Assembly: GCF_947495725.1 (NCBI RefSeq)
Contig: NZ_CANLZZ010000002.1
Span: forward strand, 62,001-126,000
Length of the DNA stretch: 64,000 nt
Origin: an uncultured Lutibacter sp.
GTDB taxonomy: Bacteria > Bacteroidota > Bacteroidia > Flavobacteriales > Flavobacteriaceae
Reading direction: 5' to 3'
Part shown: positions 45,657 through 54,674 of the stretch, one piece after another
Layout of the letters: every line of letters begins with the position of its first letter
Position numbering within the stretch: position 1 is the stretch's first letter
The notes under the pieces: model-generated
Told to the model about the DNA's origin: nothing
Seen by the model: the letters and a program-made list of their open reading frames with translations, nothing else
The model's database searches: none
Translations under genes and position numbers: made by a program

Positions 45657-46754
45657 ATGGATAATAAGGTCATAAGCTTTTCTAGAATAGACAAAGCTAA
45701 ATTTTTTCGAACCCTAAATAAAAGAGTTAATACTTATTTTAAAGAGAATAAGATTAAACGTACTGGTAATTGGAAGCTATATACCAAAGCAGTTATTATG
45801 TTTAGTGTATTTTTAGTTCCGTTAATTTTAATTTTAACGGTTTCAATGCCACAATGGGTGTTACTTTTATTAACAGTTGTTATTGGAATTGGAATGGCAG
45901 GTGTTGGAATGAATGTAATGCATGACAGTAATCACGAATCTTTTTCTAGTAAGAAATGGGTTAATAAAATTATGGGAAGCAGTATTTATATTCTAGCCGG
46001 AAATGTTTATAATTGGAAGGTGCAGCATAATGTACTACACCATACTTTTACAAATATTAAGGGCCACGATGAAGATATTGATGCGGGTAGAATTATTCGA
46101 TTTTCAAAACACGCAAAATGGTTAGGAATTCATAAATTTCAGAAATACTATTCATTTCTTTTATATGGATTATTAACTATTAATTGGGCCATTACTACTG
46201 ATTTTAAGCAAATGCGTAGGTATTTAAAGCGTAAATTATCTTATGGGAAATTTCCAAACCCAACTAAGGAGTGGACGGTTTTAATAATTACAAAAATTTG
46301 TTACTACTTACTTTGGATAGTTTTACCATTAGTAGTTTTAGACATTGCTTGGTGGAAGGTGTTATTAGGATTTTTTGTTATGCATTATACAGCAGGAATG
46401 ATATTGAGTGTTATTTTTCAATTAGCTCATGTTGTTCCAAATACAGAAATGCCTCAACCTGATAAAGAAGGGAATTTAGAACATACCTGGGCAGTACATC
46501 AATTGTATACAACTTCTAACTTTGCGCCAACCAATAAATTTATATCTTGGTACACCGGAGGATTAAACCACCAAGTAGAACATCACATTTTTCCACATAT
46601 TTCACATATTCATTATGGAAAAATTGCAAAAATTGTAAAAGAGACAACAAAGGAATTTAATCTTCCTTATAACGAGTATAAAACTTTTAGAACAGCAATA
46701 ATAGAACATTTTAATCAACTTAAAACACTGGGAGTTAAACCAGTACATTTGTAA
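45657..46754 (+). CDS. membrane-bound acyl-CoA/lipid fatty acid desaturase
   Basis: A 365-residue integral membrane di-iron desaturase. The three histidine boxes are HDSNHE, HNVLHH and HQVEHH. Hydrophobic pairs lie at about 45-90 and 210-260. The HQVEHHIFPHISHIHY form of the third box is typical of front-end or linoleoyl-type enzymes. It would adjust membrane fluidity and is biochemically distinct from the soluble acyl-ACP desaturase at the left edge of the window. It is followed 12 bp later by the aminotransferase and may be cotranscribed. Confidence 0.92.
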   Translation: MDNKVISFSRIDKAKFFRTLNKRVNTYFKENKIKRTGNWKLYTKAVIMFSVFLVPLILILTVSMPQWVLLLLTVVIGIGMAGVGMNVMHDSNHESFSSKKWVNKIMGSSIYILAGNVYNWKVQHNVLHHTFTNIKGHDEDIDAGRIIRFSKHAKWLGIHKFQKYYSFLLYGLLTINWAITTDFKQMRRYLKRKLSYGKFPNPTKEWTVLIITKICYYLLWIVLPLVVLDIAWWKVLLGFFVMHYTAGMILSVIFQLAHVVPNTEMPQPDKEGNLEHTWAVHQLYTTSNFAPTNKFISWYTGGLNHQVEHHIFPHISHIHYGKIAKIVKETTKEFNLPYNEYKTFRTAIIEHFNQLKTLGVKPVHL

Positions 46755-46766
46755 AAATTAAAAAAG

Positions 46767-47954
46767 ATGAGCAACCAACTATCAGACAGAATTAACAATT
46801 TACCTGCTTCAGCAACTTTGGCAATGGCCGCAAAAGCACGTGAATTAAAAGGACAAGGGAAAGACATTATTGGGTTAAGTTTAGGAGAGCCAGATTTTAA
46901 TACTCCTGATTTTATTAAAGATGCAGCTAAACAAGCAATAGACGATAACTATAATTCGTACAGTCCTGTTGATGGATACGCAGATTTAAAAGACGCAATT
47001 ATCAATAAATTTAAAAGAGATAATAATTTAGAATATAAACCAAGTCAAATTGTAGTTTCTACAGGAGCAAAACAATCTATTGCAAATACATTACAAGTTT
47101 TATTAAATCCTGGAGATGAAGTTTTATTACCTGCACCATATTGGGTAAGTTATTCTGCTTTGGCAATTTTATCTGAGGCAACTTACAAGGAAATACCTTC
47201 TTCAATTGATACAGATTTTAAAATTACTCCAGAGCAATTAGAGGCTGCAATTACACCTAAAACAAAATTAATCTTATTTAATTCACCAAATAACCCTAGT
47301 GGAACTATTTACAGTGAAGAAGATTATAGAGCACTTGCTGCTGTTTTAGAAAAATATCCTAATATTTATGTACTTTCAGATGAAATTTATGAGCACATAA
47401 ACTATGGAGCTGAAATTTTTAGTTTTGCTGCAATACCTAGTATGTATGATAGAACAATTACTGTTAATGGAGTTGCAAAAGCTTTTGCTATGACAGGGTG
47501 GAGAATTGGTTATATTGGAGCACCTGAGTGGATTGCAAGAGCTTGTAATAAAATGCAAGGTCAAATTACTTCTGGTGCAAATTGTATTGCACAACGTGCT
47601 ACAATAGCAGCATTAGAAGCGCCTGTTTCTAAAATTGATTATATGGTTGAAGAATTCCATAAAAGAAGAGATATTGTTTTGGAATTATTAGGCGAAATTG
47701 ATGGTTTTAAATTAAATGTACCTCAAGGAGCATTTTATGTATTCCCAGATGTTTCTGCATTTTTTGGAAAAGAATTAAATGGCGTTAAAATTAATAATGC
47801 GTCGGATTTTGCATTATACTTATTAGAGTATGCAAATGTTGCAACAGTTACTGGTGAGGCTTTTGGTGCTCCAGACTGTATAAGAATTTCTTATGCTGCC
47901 TCTGAAGAACAAATTAGAGAAGCAATTAGTAGAATTAAAAAAGCAGTTGCATAA
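46767..47954 (+). CDS. PLP-dependent aspartate-type aminotransferase
   Basis: A 395-residue class I/II aminotransferase. The PLP lysine lies in VNGVAKAFAMTGWRIGY. IIGLSLGEPDFNTPDFIKDAAKQAI, FNSPNNPSGTIY and VLSDEIYEHINY are conserved. The best match in style is bacterial type Ib aspartate aminotransferase (aspartate plus 2-oxoglutarate). Prephenate or other amino-acid activity is possible. It is closed by a strong terminator. Confidence 0.93.
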   Translation: MSNQLSDRINNLPASATLAMAAKARELKGQGKDIIGLSLGEPDFNTPDFIKDAAKQAIDDNYNSYSPVDGYADLKDAIINKFKRDNNLEYKPSQIVVSTGAKQSIANTLQVLLNPGDEVLLPAPYWVSYSALAILSEATYKEIPSSIDTDFKITPEQLEAAITPKTKLILFNSPNNPSGTIYSEEDYRALAAVLEKYPNIYVLSDEIYEHINYGAEIFSFAAIPSMYDRTITVNGVAKAFAMTGWRIGYIGAPEWIARACNKMQGQITSGANCIAQRATIAALEAPVSKIDYMVEEFHKRRDIVLELLGEIDGFKLNVPQGAFYVFPDVSAFFGKELNGVKINNASDFALYLLEYANVATVTGEAFGAPDCIRISYAASEEQIREAISRIKKAVA

Positions 47955-47975
47955 TTTTACAAATTAAATAGTTTT

Positions 47976-48012
47976 AAAAAAGGCTTTTCATTTAATGAAA
48001 AGCCTTTTTTTT
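47976..48012 (+). terminator. terminator after the aminotransferase gene
   Basis: A 17-bp stem (AAAAAAGGCTTTTCATT with its complement) and 2-nt loop, ending in nine or more T. Confidence 0.9.
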
Positions 48013-48015
48013 TGT

Positions 48016-48383
48016 ATAATATTTTTTGAAAATTTTATGAAAAAGCTATTGAAAATTAAATTATATTTGTTTGTAGTTACAGAACATAGGTAACTAGTTT
48101 TATTGGATGAAATAAAATAGAATTTAGATTCAATCTTTTGAAAATTAAGAAGTCATATTCAAAAGCGACCTACTTCTTAGGTCTTGAATCAAAAGTTAAC
48201 TTCTAGCAATTATTCAAAATAGTTTAAAACTATTATTGAATGTTAAAAATCACATTTTTTAAATAATAATTTCAATTTTTAAAATTGATCTATTTGTAAT
48301 AAAGTTTGTTTATCAAACTTGTAATTACCTAAATAAATGTGATTAAAAAAATTATTTAACACAATAATTAAAAACTTAAAAAA
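48016..48383. other. AT-rich intergenic region with inverted repeats
   Basis: No convincing coding frame. GACCTA...TAGGTC forms a small hairpin near 48165-48185. ATTCAAAATAGTTT (48212-48225) is nearly palindromic with 48227-48241. This could be a long 5' leader of the following gene. No known RNA family is recognised. Confidence 0.4.
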
Positions 48384-48692
48384 ATGAAAACACTTTTATT
48401 ACTTTTTACTGTTGCATCATTAGCATTTGGTAAAAACACACAAGAAACAATTACAATGACCGCCTCTTTTGATGGTTTTGAAGATGGGTATTATTATTTT
48501 ACAGATGAAGATGACATTAATTTTTATTTTGAATCTATAGATGAAGAAGTAATTGAGAAATACAATCTTAAAGATTCAAGTTACATAGGAAAATCATTTG
48601 AAGTAACTTATAAAATGGAGTTAAAAATGGATGATAATAACGAGGAGTATGAGTCATTTACAATTATTAAATTAACAATTATTGAAGAATAA
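48384..48692 (+). CDS. small acidic exported protein, unknown function
   Basis: A 102-residue protein with a signal peptide (about 1-16, ASLAFG). The mature part is very acidic and beta-rich: ETITMTASFDGFEDGYYYFTDEDDINFYFESIDEEVIEKYNL, then GKSFEVTYKMELK. It has the look of a single OB or beta-barrel-like domain. It is monocistronic with a long upstream region. No recognised family. Confidence 0.65.
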   Translation: MKTLLLLFTVASLAFGKNTQETITMTASFDGFEDGYYYFTDEDDINFYFESIDEEVIEKYNLKDSSYIGKSFEVTYKMELKMDDNNEEYESFTIIKLTIIEE

Positions 48693-48748
48693 TTTATTAG
48701 TTTTTATCCAAACGAGTAATACATTTATTCGTTTGGATATAACTTAAA

Positions 48749-49492
48749 TTAATTCTTTTTAGACACATCAATATTATAGCTTAAAGTAACATGTAAAAGG
48801 TCATTCGAAACATAATTTGTTGTGTTTTTTCTATAATAATACCGCCCATATCCAGTCCAAATAGTAGAATTTCTTAACAGTTTATAACCAAGTAATGCTT
48901 CAAAATTATTTTGATCAAAATCAGGATCTGTCATTCCGCCGCCAAAACGAAGTCTTACTTCATTGGAAAGCCTTCCCATTATATAATGGCCATTATGCAA
49001 TTTAACTAAATTGGTTGAAGCCCTAAGTCTATATCTAAGTCTATTCGCATATTTGTTTCCATCAATAACATTAGGAGTTACTGAAGTGTTAATGGATTCA
49101 ATAAAACGTTCTTCGAACATAAGTCGCTGACCTATTTTAAATTTTCCGGAATTAGTATTTAATGAAATCTGTTGGAAAAATCGATTTTCATTTTTATGAA
49201 TTGAAGCGTGAGATACACCATTTGGAAAACTTTTGTAAAACAAGTAACCAGCTCCAAAACTTAAACTTTTTAAAACGGTATAATTAATACTTGGAGCAAC
49301 TAAATAGGCCTTTGTATGTTTTAAAAAACTAGCTCGTCGTTGTTGTGTAACATTGGTAAGGTAAACCTTTTTTGAAAGTTTAATTTTACTAATAAAAGTT
49401 AACCAACTACCGTTACCCTTTAAAACTTCAGTTTGAGCAACTGTAGAATTTATTCCAATAATAAGAAAGCATATAATTAAAACTCTTTTCAT
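48749..49492 (-). CDS. DUF2490 family outer-membrane protein
   Basis: A 247-residue exported protein (signal peptide about 1-19, STVAQ). The DUF2490 pattern is GSWLTFISKIKLSKKVYLTNVTQQRRA, PSINYTVLKSLSFGAGYLFY, NRFFQQISLN, IGQRLMFEERFIE, RLRYRLRASTNL and LLGYKLLRNSTIWTGYGRYYYR. These are predicted strands of an outer-membrane barrel. The function of the family is unknown. It is monocistronic. Confidence 0.85.
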   Translation of the reverse strand: MKRVLIICFLIIGINSTVAQTEVLKGNGSWLTFISKIKLSKKVYLTNVTQQRRASFLKHTKAYLVAPSINYTVLKSLSFGAGYLFYKSFPNGVSHASIHKNENRFFQQISLNTNSGKFKIGQRLMFEERFIESINTSVTPNVIDGNKYANRLRYRLRASTNLVKLHNGHYIMGRLSNEVRLRFGGGMTDPDFDQNNFEALLGYKLLRNSTIWTGYGRYYYRKNTTNYVSNDLLHVTLSYNIDVSKKN

Positions 49493-49612
49493 ATCAGGTA
49501 TTCAATTTTGAAGATGCAAAAATACAATTATTGAAAAAGGAACAACTGAATATTATCAGTTTTAATTGAAAAATTGTATATTTATTGGTATTAATTTTTA
49601 AATCAAAATGTT

Positions 49613-49813
49613 ATGGCAGTAATGAAAGTAATTGAAGTAATGGCAAATTCTGACAAAAGTTGGGAAGATGCTACTAAAAAGGCAGTGGCTCACGCTTCTA
49701 ATAGTGTAAATCACATTAAATCTGCTTTTGTACAGTCTCAAAGTGTAGTTGTAAAAGATAACGAAATAGATGAATTTAGAGTAACGGTTAAAATTACTTT
49801 TGAAGTGAAATAG
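49613..49813 (+). CDS. dodecin family flavin-binding protein
   Basis: A 66-residue protein forming a hollow 12-mer that stores flavins. The family sequence MKVIEVMANSDKSWEDATKKAVAHASNSVNHIKSAFVQSQSVVVKDNEIDEFRVTVKITFEV is complete, with the Trp that stacks on the isoalloxazine ring in KSWEDA. The length is canonical. It has its own strong terminator. Confidence 0.95.
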   Translation: MAVMKVIEVMANSDKSWEDATKKAVAHASNSVNHIKSAFVQSQSVVVKDNEIDEFRVTVKITFEVK

Positions 49814-49846
49814 GATTTATTTAAATCAAATTTTAAACGCACTTTA

Positions 49847-49887
49847 AAAAACACCCCCAAATAGTTTAGCTATTTGGGGGTGTTTTT
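49847..49887. terminator. bidirectional terminator between dodecin and rseP
   Basis: A perfect 18-bp stem (AAAAACACCCCCAAATAG, 49847-49864, with its complement at 49870-49887) and a 5-nt loop, flanked by A and T tracts. Confidence 0.93.
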
Positions 49888-49911
49888 ATTTATATAATTT
49901 TAAAACTAATT

Positions 49912-51231
49912 CTAATTTGTAAATAGTTTTACAATATCATTTCCGTTGGCTAACAATAGTAATGCTATTAAAAGAATAAAACCAGTTATTTGAGCATATT
50001 CTAAAAATTTATCATTCGGTTTTCTACCAGTTACTATTTCATATAATGTAAATACCACGTGTCCACCATCCAATGCAGGGATTGGAAGTAAATTCATAAA
50101 CCCAAGCATTATTGATAAAAATGCTGTTATAGCCCAAAATGATTGCCAACTCCAAGTTGCTGGAAAAATATTTCCAATTGCTATAAATCCACCAATACTT
50201 GTTGCTCCTTTTTTAGTAAAAACGTATTTAAATTGTGTTATGTAATCTTTTAAGGTCCAAATAGCCAAAGAGTTTCCTTTGGAAATACTTTCTAAAAAAG
50301 AAAAATCTTTATGGTCAATAGTAATTCCTCTTTGTCTATAATTTGAAACACCAATAGTTTTATCTTCATTTGGCACAATTGAAAGTATCTCGGTTGTTCC
50401 ATTTCGTTCAACTGTAAGTGTTATTTTATCTTCTTTTGTATTCGAAGCAATTCGAGAAAAATCTTGCCAATATTTTACAGGAGTATTGTTTACAGCTATT
50501 ATTTTATCATTTTTTAATACTCCATATTTTTCTGCAGGTGAATCTACTACAACAGTATCTATTACTGGTTGTGTTCTTACAGTGAAAGGTTCCATAACCC
50601 CTTTTTCCCACATAGTACTACCAATACCTTCCGGAATTCCAATAGTTTCAGTATTTCCATCCTCATGTATCACTTCTAATGAGGTAATTCCTCTTAAAAA
50701 TAGGTGTTTGTTAACATCGGTTACATCTAAAGGAGTTTCGCCATTAAATTTGGTAATTTTATCACCATCTTTAAATCCATAGGCTTTAAAAGTTTCGTGA
50801 ACAGCAAAACCATCTTTTACAGATTCTGGTTTTACAAAATCAATTCCCCAAACAAAGGTTATCATTATGTAAATTAAAATACCTAAGATAAAATTTACCA
50901 CAACACCACCAAGCATTATTATTAAACGTTGCCAAGCGGGTTTGGATCGAAACTCCCAAGGCTGAGCTGGTTGTTTCATTTGTTCGGTATCCATACTTTC
51001 ATCAATCATTCCAGATATTTTTACATATCCACCTAAAGGAATCCAACCAATTCCGTATTCAGTATCACCAATCTTCTTTTTAAGCAACGAAAATTTGTAA
51101 TCAAAAAATAAATAAAATTTTTCAACACGTGTTTTAAACAACTTAGCAGGTATAAAATGCCCTAGTTCGTGTAAAACAATTAAAAATGATAAGCTTAATA
51201 TAAATTGGGAAGCTTTAATTAATATCTCCAT
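49912..51231 (-). CDS. rseP: RIP metalloprotease RseP (site-2 protease)
   Basis: A 439-residue intramembrane zinc protease that cuts anti-sigma factors and signal-peptide remnants. HELGH is in the first helix (about 20-24). A central periplasmic part carries PDZ-like sequences (PVIDTVVVDSPAEKYGVLKNDKIIAVNNTPV). The third zinc ligand is in the C-terminal NLLPIPALDGGHVVF. It could act on the membrane anti-sigma-like protein at 18205-18936, but this is speculation. Confidence 0.95.
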   Translation of the reverse strand: MEILIKASQFILSLSFLIVLHELGHFIPAKLFKTRVEKFYLFFDYKFSLLKKKIGDTEYGIGWIPLGGYVKISGMIDESMDTEQMKQPAQPWEFRSKPAWQRLIIMLGGVVVNFILGILIYIMITFVWGIDFVKPESVKDGFAVHETFKAYGFKDGDKITKFNGETPLDVTDVNKHLFLRGITSLEVIHEDGNTETIGIPEGIGSTMWEKGVMEPFTVRTQPVIDTVVVDSPAEKYGVLKNDKIIAVNNTPVKYWQDFSRIASNTKEDKITLTVERNGTTEILSIVPNEDKTIGVSNYRQRGITIDHKDFSFLESISKGNSLAIWTLKDYITQFKYVFTKKGATSIGGFIAIGNIFPATWSWQSFWAITAFLSIMLGFMNLLPIPALDGGHVVFTLYEIVTGRKPNDKFLEYAQITGFILLIALLLLANGNDIVKLFTN

Positions 51232-51392
51232 AAATATTTTTTCAAAAATCTAAAATCGCACAAATGTACGGTTTTTAATATACTTGTAAAAACCAAATGA
51301 AGAGCCTGAGTTTTATTTAACAAACTTTTAAAATAGTTACGCAACTATCATTGCATATTATATTAAATTTGTATTTAATTTTGAAATAAAAA

Positions 51393-52073
51393 ATGGATTT
51401 AAAATTTTTTAAAAAATCGATTCCAACTCTATTAGTGATGGCTGTTTTTTCTGTAATAATGATTTATGCTATTTATTCATTATTAACTCCTGAAAAGAGA
51501 TTACCAGTTTTTAATCCATCAGATGTAAATCCAAAATTGGTTGATGAAAGTATTGTGCACGTTAGAAGAAACCATAAAGTTGCTGATTTTAAACTTATTA
51601 ATCAAAATGGAGATACAATTACACAGGCAGATTATGAGAATAAAATTTATGTAGCAGATTTCTTTTTTACACGGTGTATGACCATTTGCCCTGTAATGAC
51701 TAATAATATTGGTAAACTACAAGAAGTTTTTTTAAACGATGATGATGTAAAGTTTTTATCACATTCCGTAACTCCTGTTATAGATAGCGTATCAGTTTTA
51801 AAGGAATACGCCATTAAAAAAGGTGTTGTAGATAAAAAATGGAATATTACAACAGGCCCAAAAGCACATATTTATGAACTTGCTAGAAAAAGTTATTTTG
51901 CAGTTTTGGACGAAGGAGATGGAGGATTACAGGACTTTATTCATACAGAAAATTTTGTATTAGTTGATAAAAAGCAACAAATTAGGGGTTTTTATGATGG
52001 AACCGATAATGAAGATATTCAACGATTAATTGACGATATAAAAATACTTCAACACAATTCAAGTGATAAATGA
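51393..52073 (+). CDS. SCO1/SenC family copper-binding thioredoxin-like protein
   Basis: A 226-residue membrane-anchored protein with an N-terminal helix (about 10-30) and a thioredoxin fold. It carries the copper-binding CMTICP (CxxxC) and a conserved His in FIHTENFVLVDKKQQIRGFYDGT. It delivers Cu to the CuA site of cytochrome c oxidase, or reduces it. The feoA gene begins 70 bp downstream with its own promoter. Confidence 0.93.
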   Translation: MDLKFFKKSIPTLLVMAVFSVIMIYAIYSLLTPEKRLPVFNPSDVNPKLVDESIVHVRRNHKVADFKLINQNGDTITQADYENKIYVADFFFTRCMTICPVMTNNIGKLQEVFLNDDDVKFLSHSVTPVIDSVSVLKEYAIKKGVVDKKWNITTGPKAHIYELARKSYFAVLDEGDGGLQDFIHTENFVLVDKKQQIRGFYDGTDNEDIQRLIDDIKILQHNSSDK

Positions 52074-52086
52074 TAAATGTCATTGT

Positions 52087-52101
52087 TTAGAATCATTCTA
52101 A
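52087..52101. promoter_or_regulatory. DtxR-like palindrome in the feoA promoter
   Basis: TTAGAATCATTCTAA is a perfect 15-bp palindrome about a central C. It ends 5 bp before the -7 element, so a bound repressor would block RNA polymerase. The halves TTAGA and TCTAA match the palindrome at 56610-56625. Confidence 0.6.
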
Positions 52102-52106
52102 TTTAG

Positions 52107-52114
52107 TATATTTG
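52107..52114 (+). promoter_or_regulatory. -7 element of feoAB
   Basis: TATATTTG matches TAnnTTTG, 29 bp before feoA. Confidence 0.55.
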
Positions 52115-52143
52115 CCATGTATTATTTATAATCAGTCTTAATA

Positions 52144-52368
52144 ATGTTTAAAACTATTGCAAATTTAAAAATTGGAGAAAAAGCTTTTATAGAAAAACTT
52201 TGTTTAGACAATATTCCTTTAAAACTTTTAGAAATGGGTTGTTTACCAGGAATTGAGGTGCAACTTATTCAAAAAGCTCCAATGCAAGATCCATTATATA
52301 TTAAGGTTAATGGAAGTCATTTAGCAATAAGAATTGAAACCGCCGAAAAAATAACTCTTGTTAAGTAA
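52144..52368 (+). CDS. feoA: FeoA family ferrous iron transport protein
   Basis: A 74-residue SH3-like protein (KIGEKAFIEKLCLDNIPLKLLEMGCLPGIEVQLIQKAPMQDPLYIKVNGSHLAIRIETAEKI) of the family needed for FeoB-driven Fe2+ uptake. Length and sequence are canonical. feoB begins 9 bp downstream. Confidence 0.96.
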   Translation: MFKTIANLKIGEKAFIEKLCLDNIPLKLLEMGCLPGIEVQLIQKAPMQDPLYIKVNGSHLAIRIETAEKITLVK

Positions 52369-52377
52369 TTTATAGTA

Positions 52378-54489
52378 ATGAGTAATGACAATGTCGTAAA
52401 AGTTGCTTTAATAGGTAATCCCAATACAGGAAAAACATCATTATTTAATCAACTTACTGGTTTAAAACAAAAAGTAGGTAACTACCCAGGCATAACTGTT
52501 GAAAAAAAACAAGGGTTTTGTAAGTTAAGTGAAACAGTAAAAGCAGAGGTTACCGATTTACCAGGTACTTATAGTATTAACCCAACATCAATGGATGAAA
52601 CGTTGGTGTTAGAGACCTTATTAAATGAAAAAAGCGAAGCATTTCCCGATGTTATAGTAGTTGTAGTTGATATTGAAAATATTAAACGAAACTTATTATT
52701 ATTTACACAACTTAAAGATTTAAAAATACCAACAATTTTAGTGATCAATATGATTGATCAAATGAAGCGAAAAGGTATTAACATTGATATTGAAAAATTA
52801 GAAAAAAGTTTAAAAACTAAAATAGTTTTAGCAAGTGCTAGAAAAAAAATAGGAGTTGATTTATTAAAAGAAGCTATTTTAGATTATAAAAGTGTTGATA
52901 CAACACCTGTTGGAAAAATTTCGGAGAAAATAGACAAAGAATATTTCGCGAATTTAAAAAATGCCTTTAAAGAATTTCCTTTATATAAATCATGGTTATT
53001 AATAACTCAGCAAAATGAATTTGATTTTTTAAGTGATGAGCAAAAAAAATTAGTTTTAAAATTTAGAGAAAATTTAGAATGCATTAAACGCTATCAGCAT
53101 AAAGAAACCATTTTTAGGTATCAAATAATAAACGAAGTTTTAAATGAAAGCTTTCATATTGATGCGTCAAAGGCAACCGATTTAAGAGGTATTTTAGATA
53201 GGGTATTAACACATAAAATTTTTGGGTATTTAATTTTTGCTGCAATTCTACTTTTCATTTTCCAAGGAATTTTTGATTGGGCAACTTACCCAATGGATAT
53301 TATAGATAATGCGTTTGCTAGTTTAAGCTCTTTTGTTAAAACAGTTATGCCGCCCGGTTCGTTTACAAATTTAATAGCTGAAGGAATTATTCCAGGAATT
53401 GGAGGTGTAATCATATTTATTCCTCAAATTGCAATTCTATTTACATTTATTTCAATTTTGGAAGAAACAGGTTATATGAGTAGGGTTGTTTTTTTAATGG
53501 ATAAAATAATGCGAAAATTTGGAATGAGTGGAAAAAGTGTAATTCCATTAATTTCCGGTACAGCATGTGCAATTCCAGCAATAATGGCGTCACGTAATAT
53601 AAGCAGTTGGAAAGAGCGCTTAATTACAATTTTAGTAGTTCCATTTACAACTTGTTCAGCTAGATTGCCAGTTTATGCAATATTAATTGCGTTAATAATC
53701 CCAGATAAAAGAATATTTGGATTTTTAAATTTACAAGGTTTAACAATGATGGCTATGTATTTGCTAGGTTTTACAGCGGCCATTACATCTTCAATTTTAC
53801 TGCACCATTTATTAAAAATAAAGAGTAAAAGTTTGTTTGTAATTGAAATGCCAAATTATAAAATTCCATCATTAAAAAATATTATATACGAAGTTGTTGA
53901 AAAAACCAAGGCATTTGTTTTTGGAGCCGGGAAAATTATTTTAGCGCTTTCGGTAGTATTGTGGTTTTTAGCTTCAAACGGACCATCATCTTTCAAAAAT
54001 GCTGAAGAAACGGTTACAGAAATGCCAGAAAATAAAAATATAAATTCAGCTGAACTACAAAAGAAAATAGCTTCATATAAATTAGAGAATTCGTATATTG
54101 GTTATATGGGAAAAACAATTGAACCAGTTATTAAACCTATGGGCTACGATTGGAAAATAGGAATTGCTTTAATTAGTTCTTTTGCAGCTCGTGAAGTTTT
54201 TGTTGGTGCTTTAGCAACAATTTATAATGTTGATAGTGACGATGAAAATACAGGAACAATTAAAGAGCGAATGGCAGCTGAAATTAATCCTGATACTGGA
54301 AAAAAACGTTTTGATTTCCCTACAGGAATTTCATTATTATTGTTTTATGCTTTTGCAATGCAGTGTATTGGAACTTTGGCAATAGTTAAAAGGGAAACAA
54401 ATAGTTGGGTTTGGCCATTACTTCAATTGGTTGGTATGGGTATTTTAGCATATGTTTCCGCAGTAATAGCATTTAATATATTTAGTTAA
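52378..54489 (+). CDS. feoB: ferrous iron transporter FeoB
   Basis: A 703-residue inner-membrane Fe2+ transporter. An N-terminal G-protein domain (GNPNTGKTSLF, then TDLPGTYSINP as G3 and NMIDQ as G4) is followed by a helical GDI-like linker (about 165-260). Two Gate domains with paired nucleoside-recognition folds follow (GFTAAITSSIL, ISGTACAIPAIMASRNI, CSARLPVYAILIALI and SSFAAREVFVGALATIYNV). The Cys residues in TACAIPA and CSARLP are typical. The last base of its stop codon is the first base of the small Cys-rich gene. Confidence 0.97.
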   Translation: MSNDNVVKVALIGNPNTGKTSLFNQLTGLKQKVGNYPGITVEKKQGFCKLSETVKAEVTDLPGTYSINPTSMDETLVLETLLNEKSEAFPDVIVVVVDIENIKRNLLLFTQLKDLKIPTILVINMIDQMKRKGINIDIEKLEKSLKTKIVLASARKKIGVDLLKEAILDYKSVDTTPVGKISEKIDKEYFANLKNAFKEFPLYKSWLLITQQNEFDFLSDEQKKLVLKFRENLECIKRYQHKETIFRYQIINEVLNESFHIDASKATDLRGILDRVLTHKIFGYLIFAAILLFIFQGIFDWATYPMDIIDNAFASLSSFVKTVMPPGSFTNLIAEGIIPGIGGVIIFIPQIAILFTFISILEETGYMSRVVFLMDKIMRKFGMSGKSVIPLISGTACAIPAIMASRNISSWKERLITILVVPFTTCSARLPVYAILIALIIPDKRIFGFLNLQGLTMMAMYLLGFTAAITSSILLHHLLKIKSKSLFVIEMPNYKIPSLKNIIYEVVEKTKAFVFGAGKIILALSVVLWFLASNGPSSFKNAEETVTEMPENKNINSAELQKKIASYKLENSYIGYMGKTIEPVIKPMGYDWKIGIALISSFAAREVFVGALATIYNVDSDDENTGTIKERMAAEINPDTGKKRFDFPTGISLLLFYAFAMQCIGTLAIVKRETNSWVWPLLQLVGMGILAYVSAVIAFNIFS

Positions 54490-54605
54490 TGCAAAATATT
54501 TTAGTTTACATAGCACTAGGAATAGCCATTGGGTTTTTAATTAAAACTTACTTTTTTAAGTCAAAAAAGAATGGAAATTGCGATCCTGGTTGCGGAAGTT
54601 GTTAG
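54489..54605 (+). CDS. FeoB-associated Cys-rich membrane peptide (38 aa)
   Basis: A 38-residue frame overlapping the feoB stop codon by one base (TAATG), so it is translationally coupled. One membrane helix (about 2-20, NILVYIALGIAIGFLIKTY) is followed by a basic stretch and a Cys-rich tail CDPGCGSC. This is the pattern of the small FeoB-associated Cys-rich proteins found in place of FeoC. The three cysteines may bind iron or an FeS cluster. Confidence 0.88.
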   Translation: MQNILVYIALGIAIGFLIKTYFFKSKKNGNCDPGCGSC

Positions 54606-54674
54606 GGGATTTTTTAATAAATAAATTTTTTTAGTTAAATTTAGATACCTACTATTAAAAAAAATCTAAATATC

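Noticed and set aside
48706..48738. Hairpin ATCCAAACGA/TCGTTTGGAT considered as a terminator
   Set aside because: No T tract follows on either strand, so intrinsic termination is doubtful.
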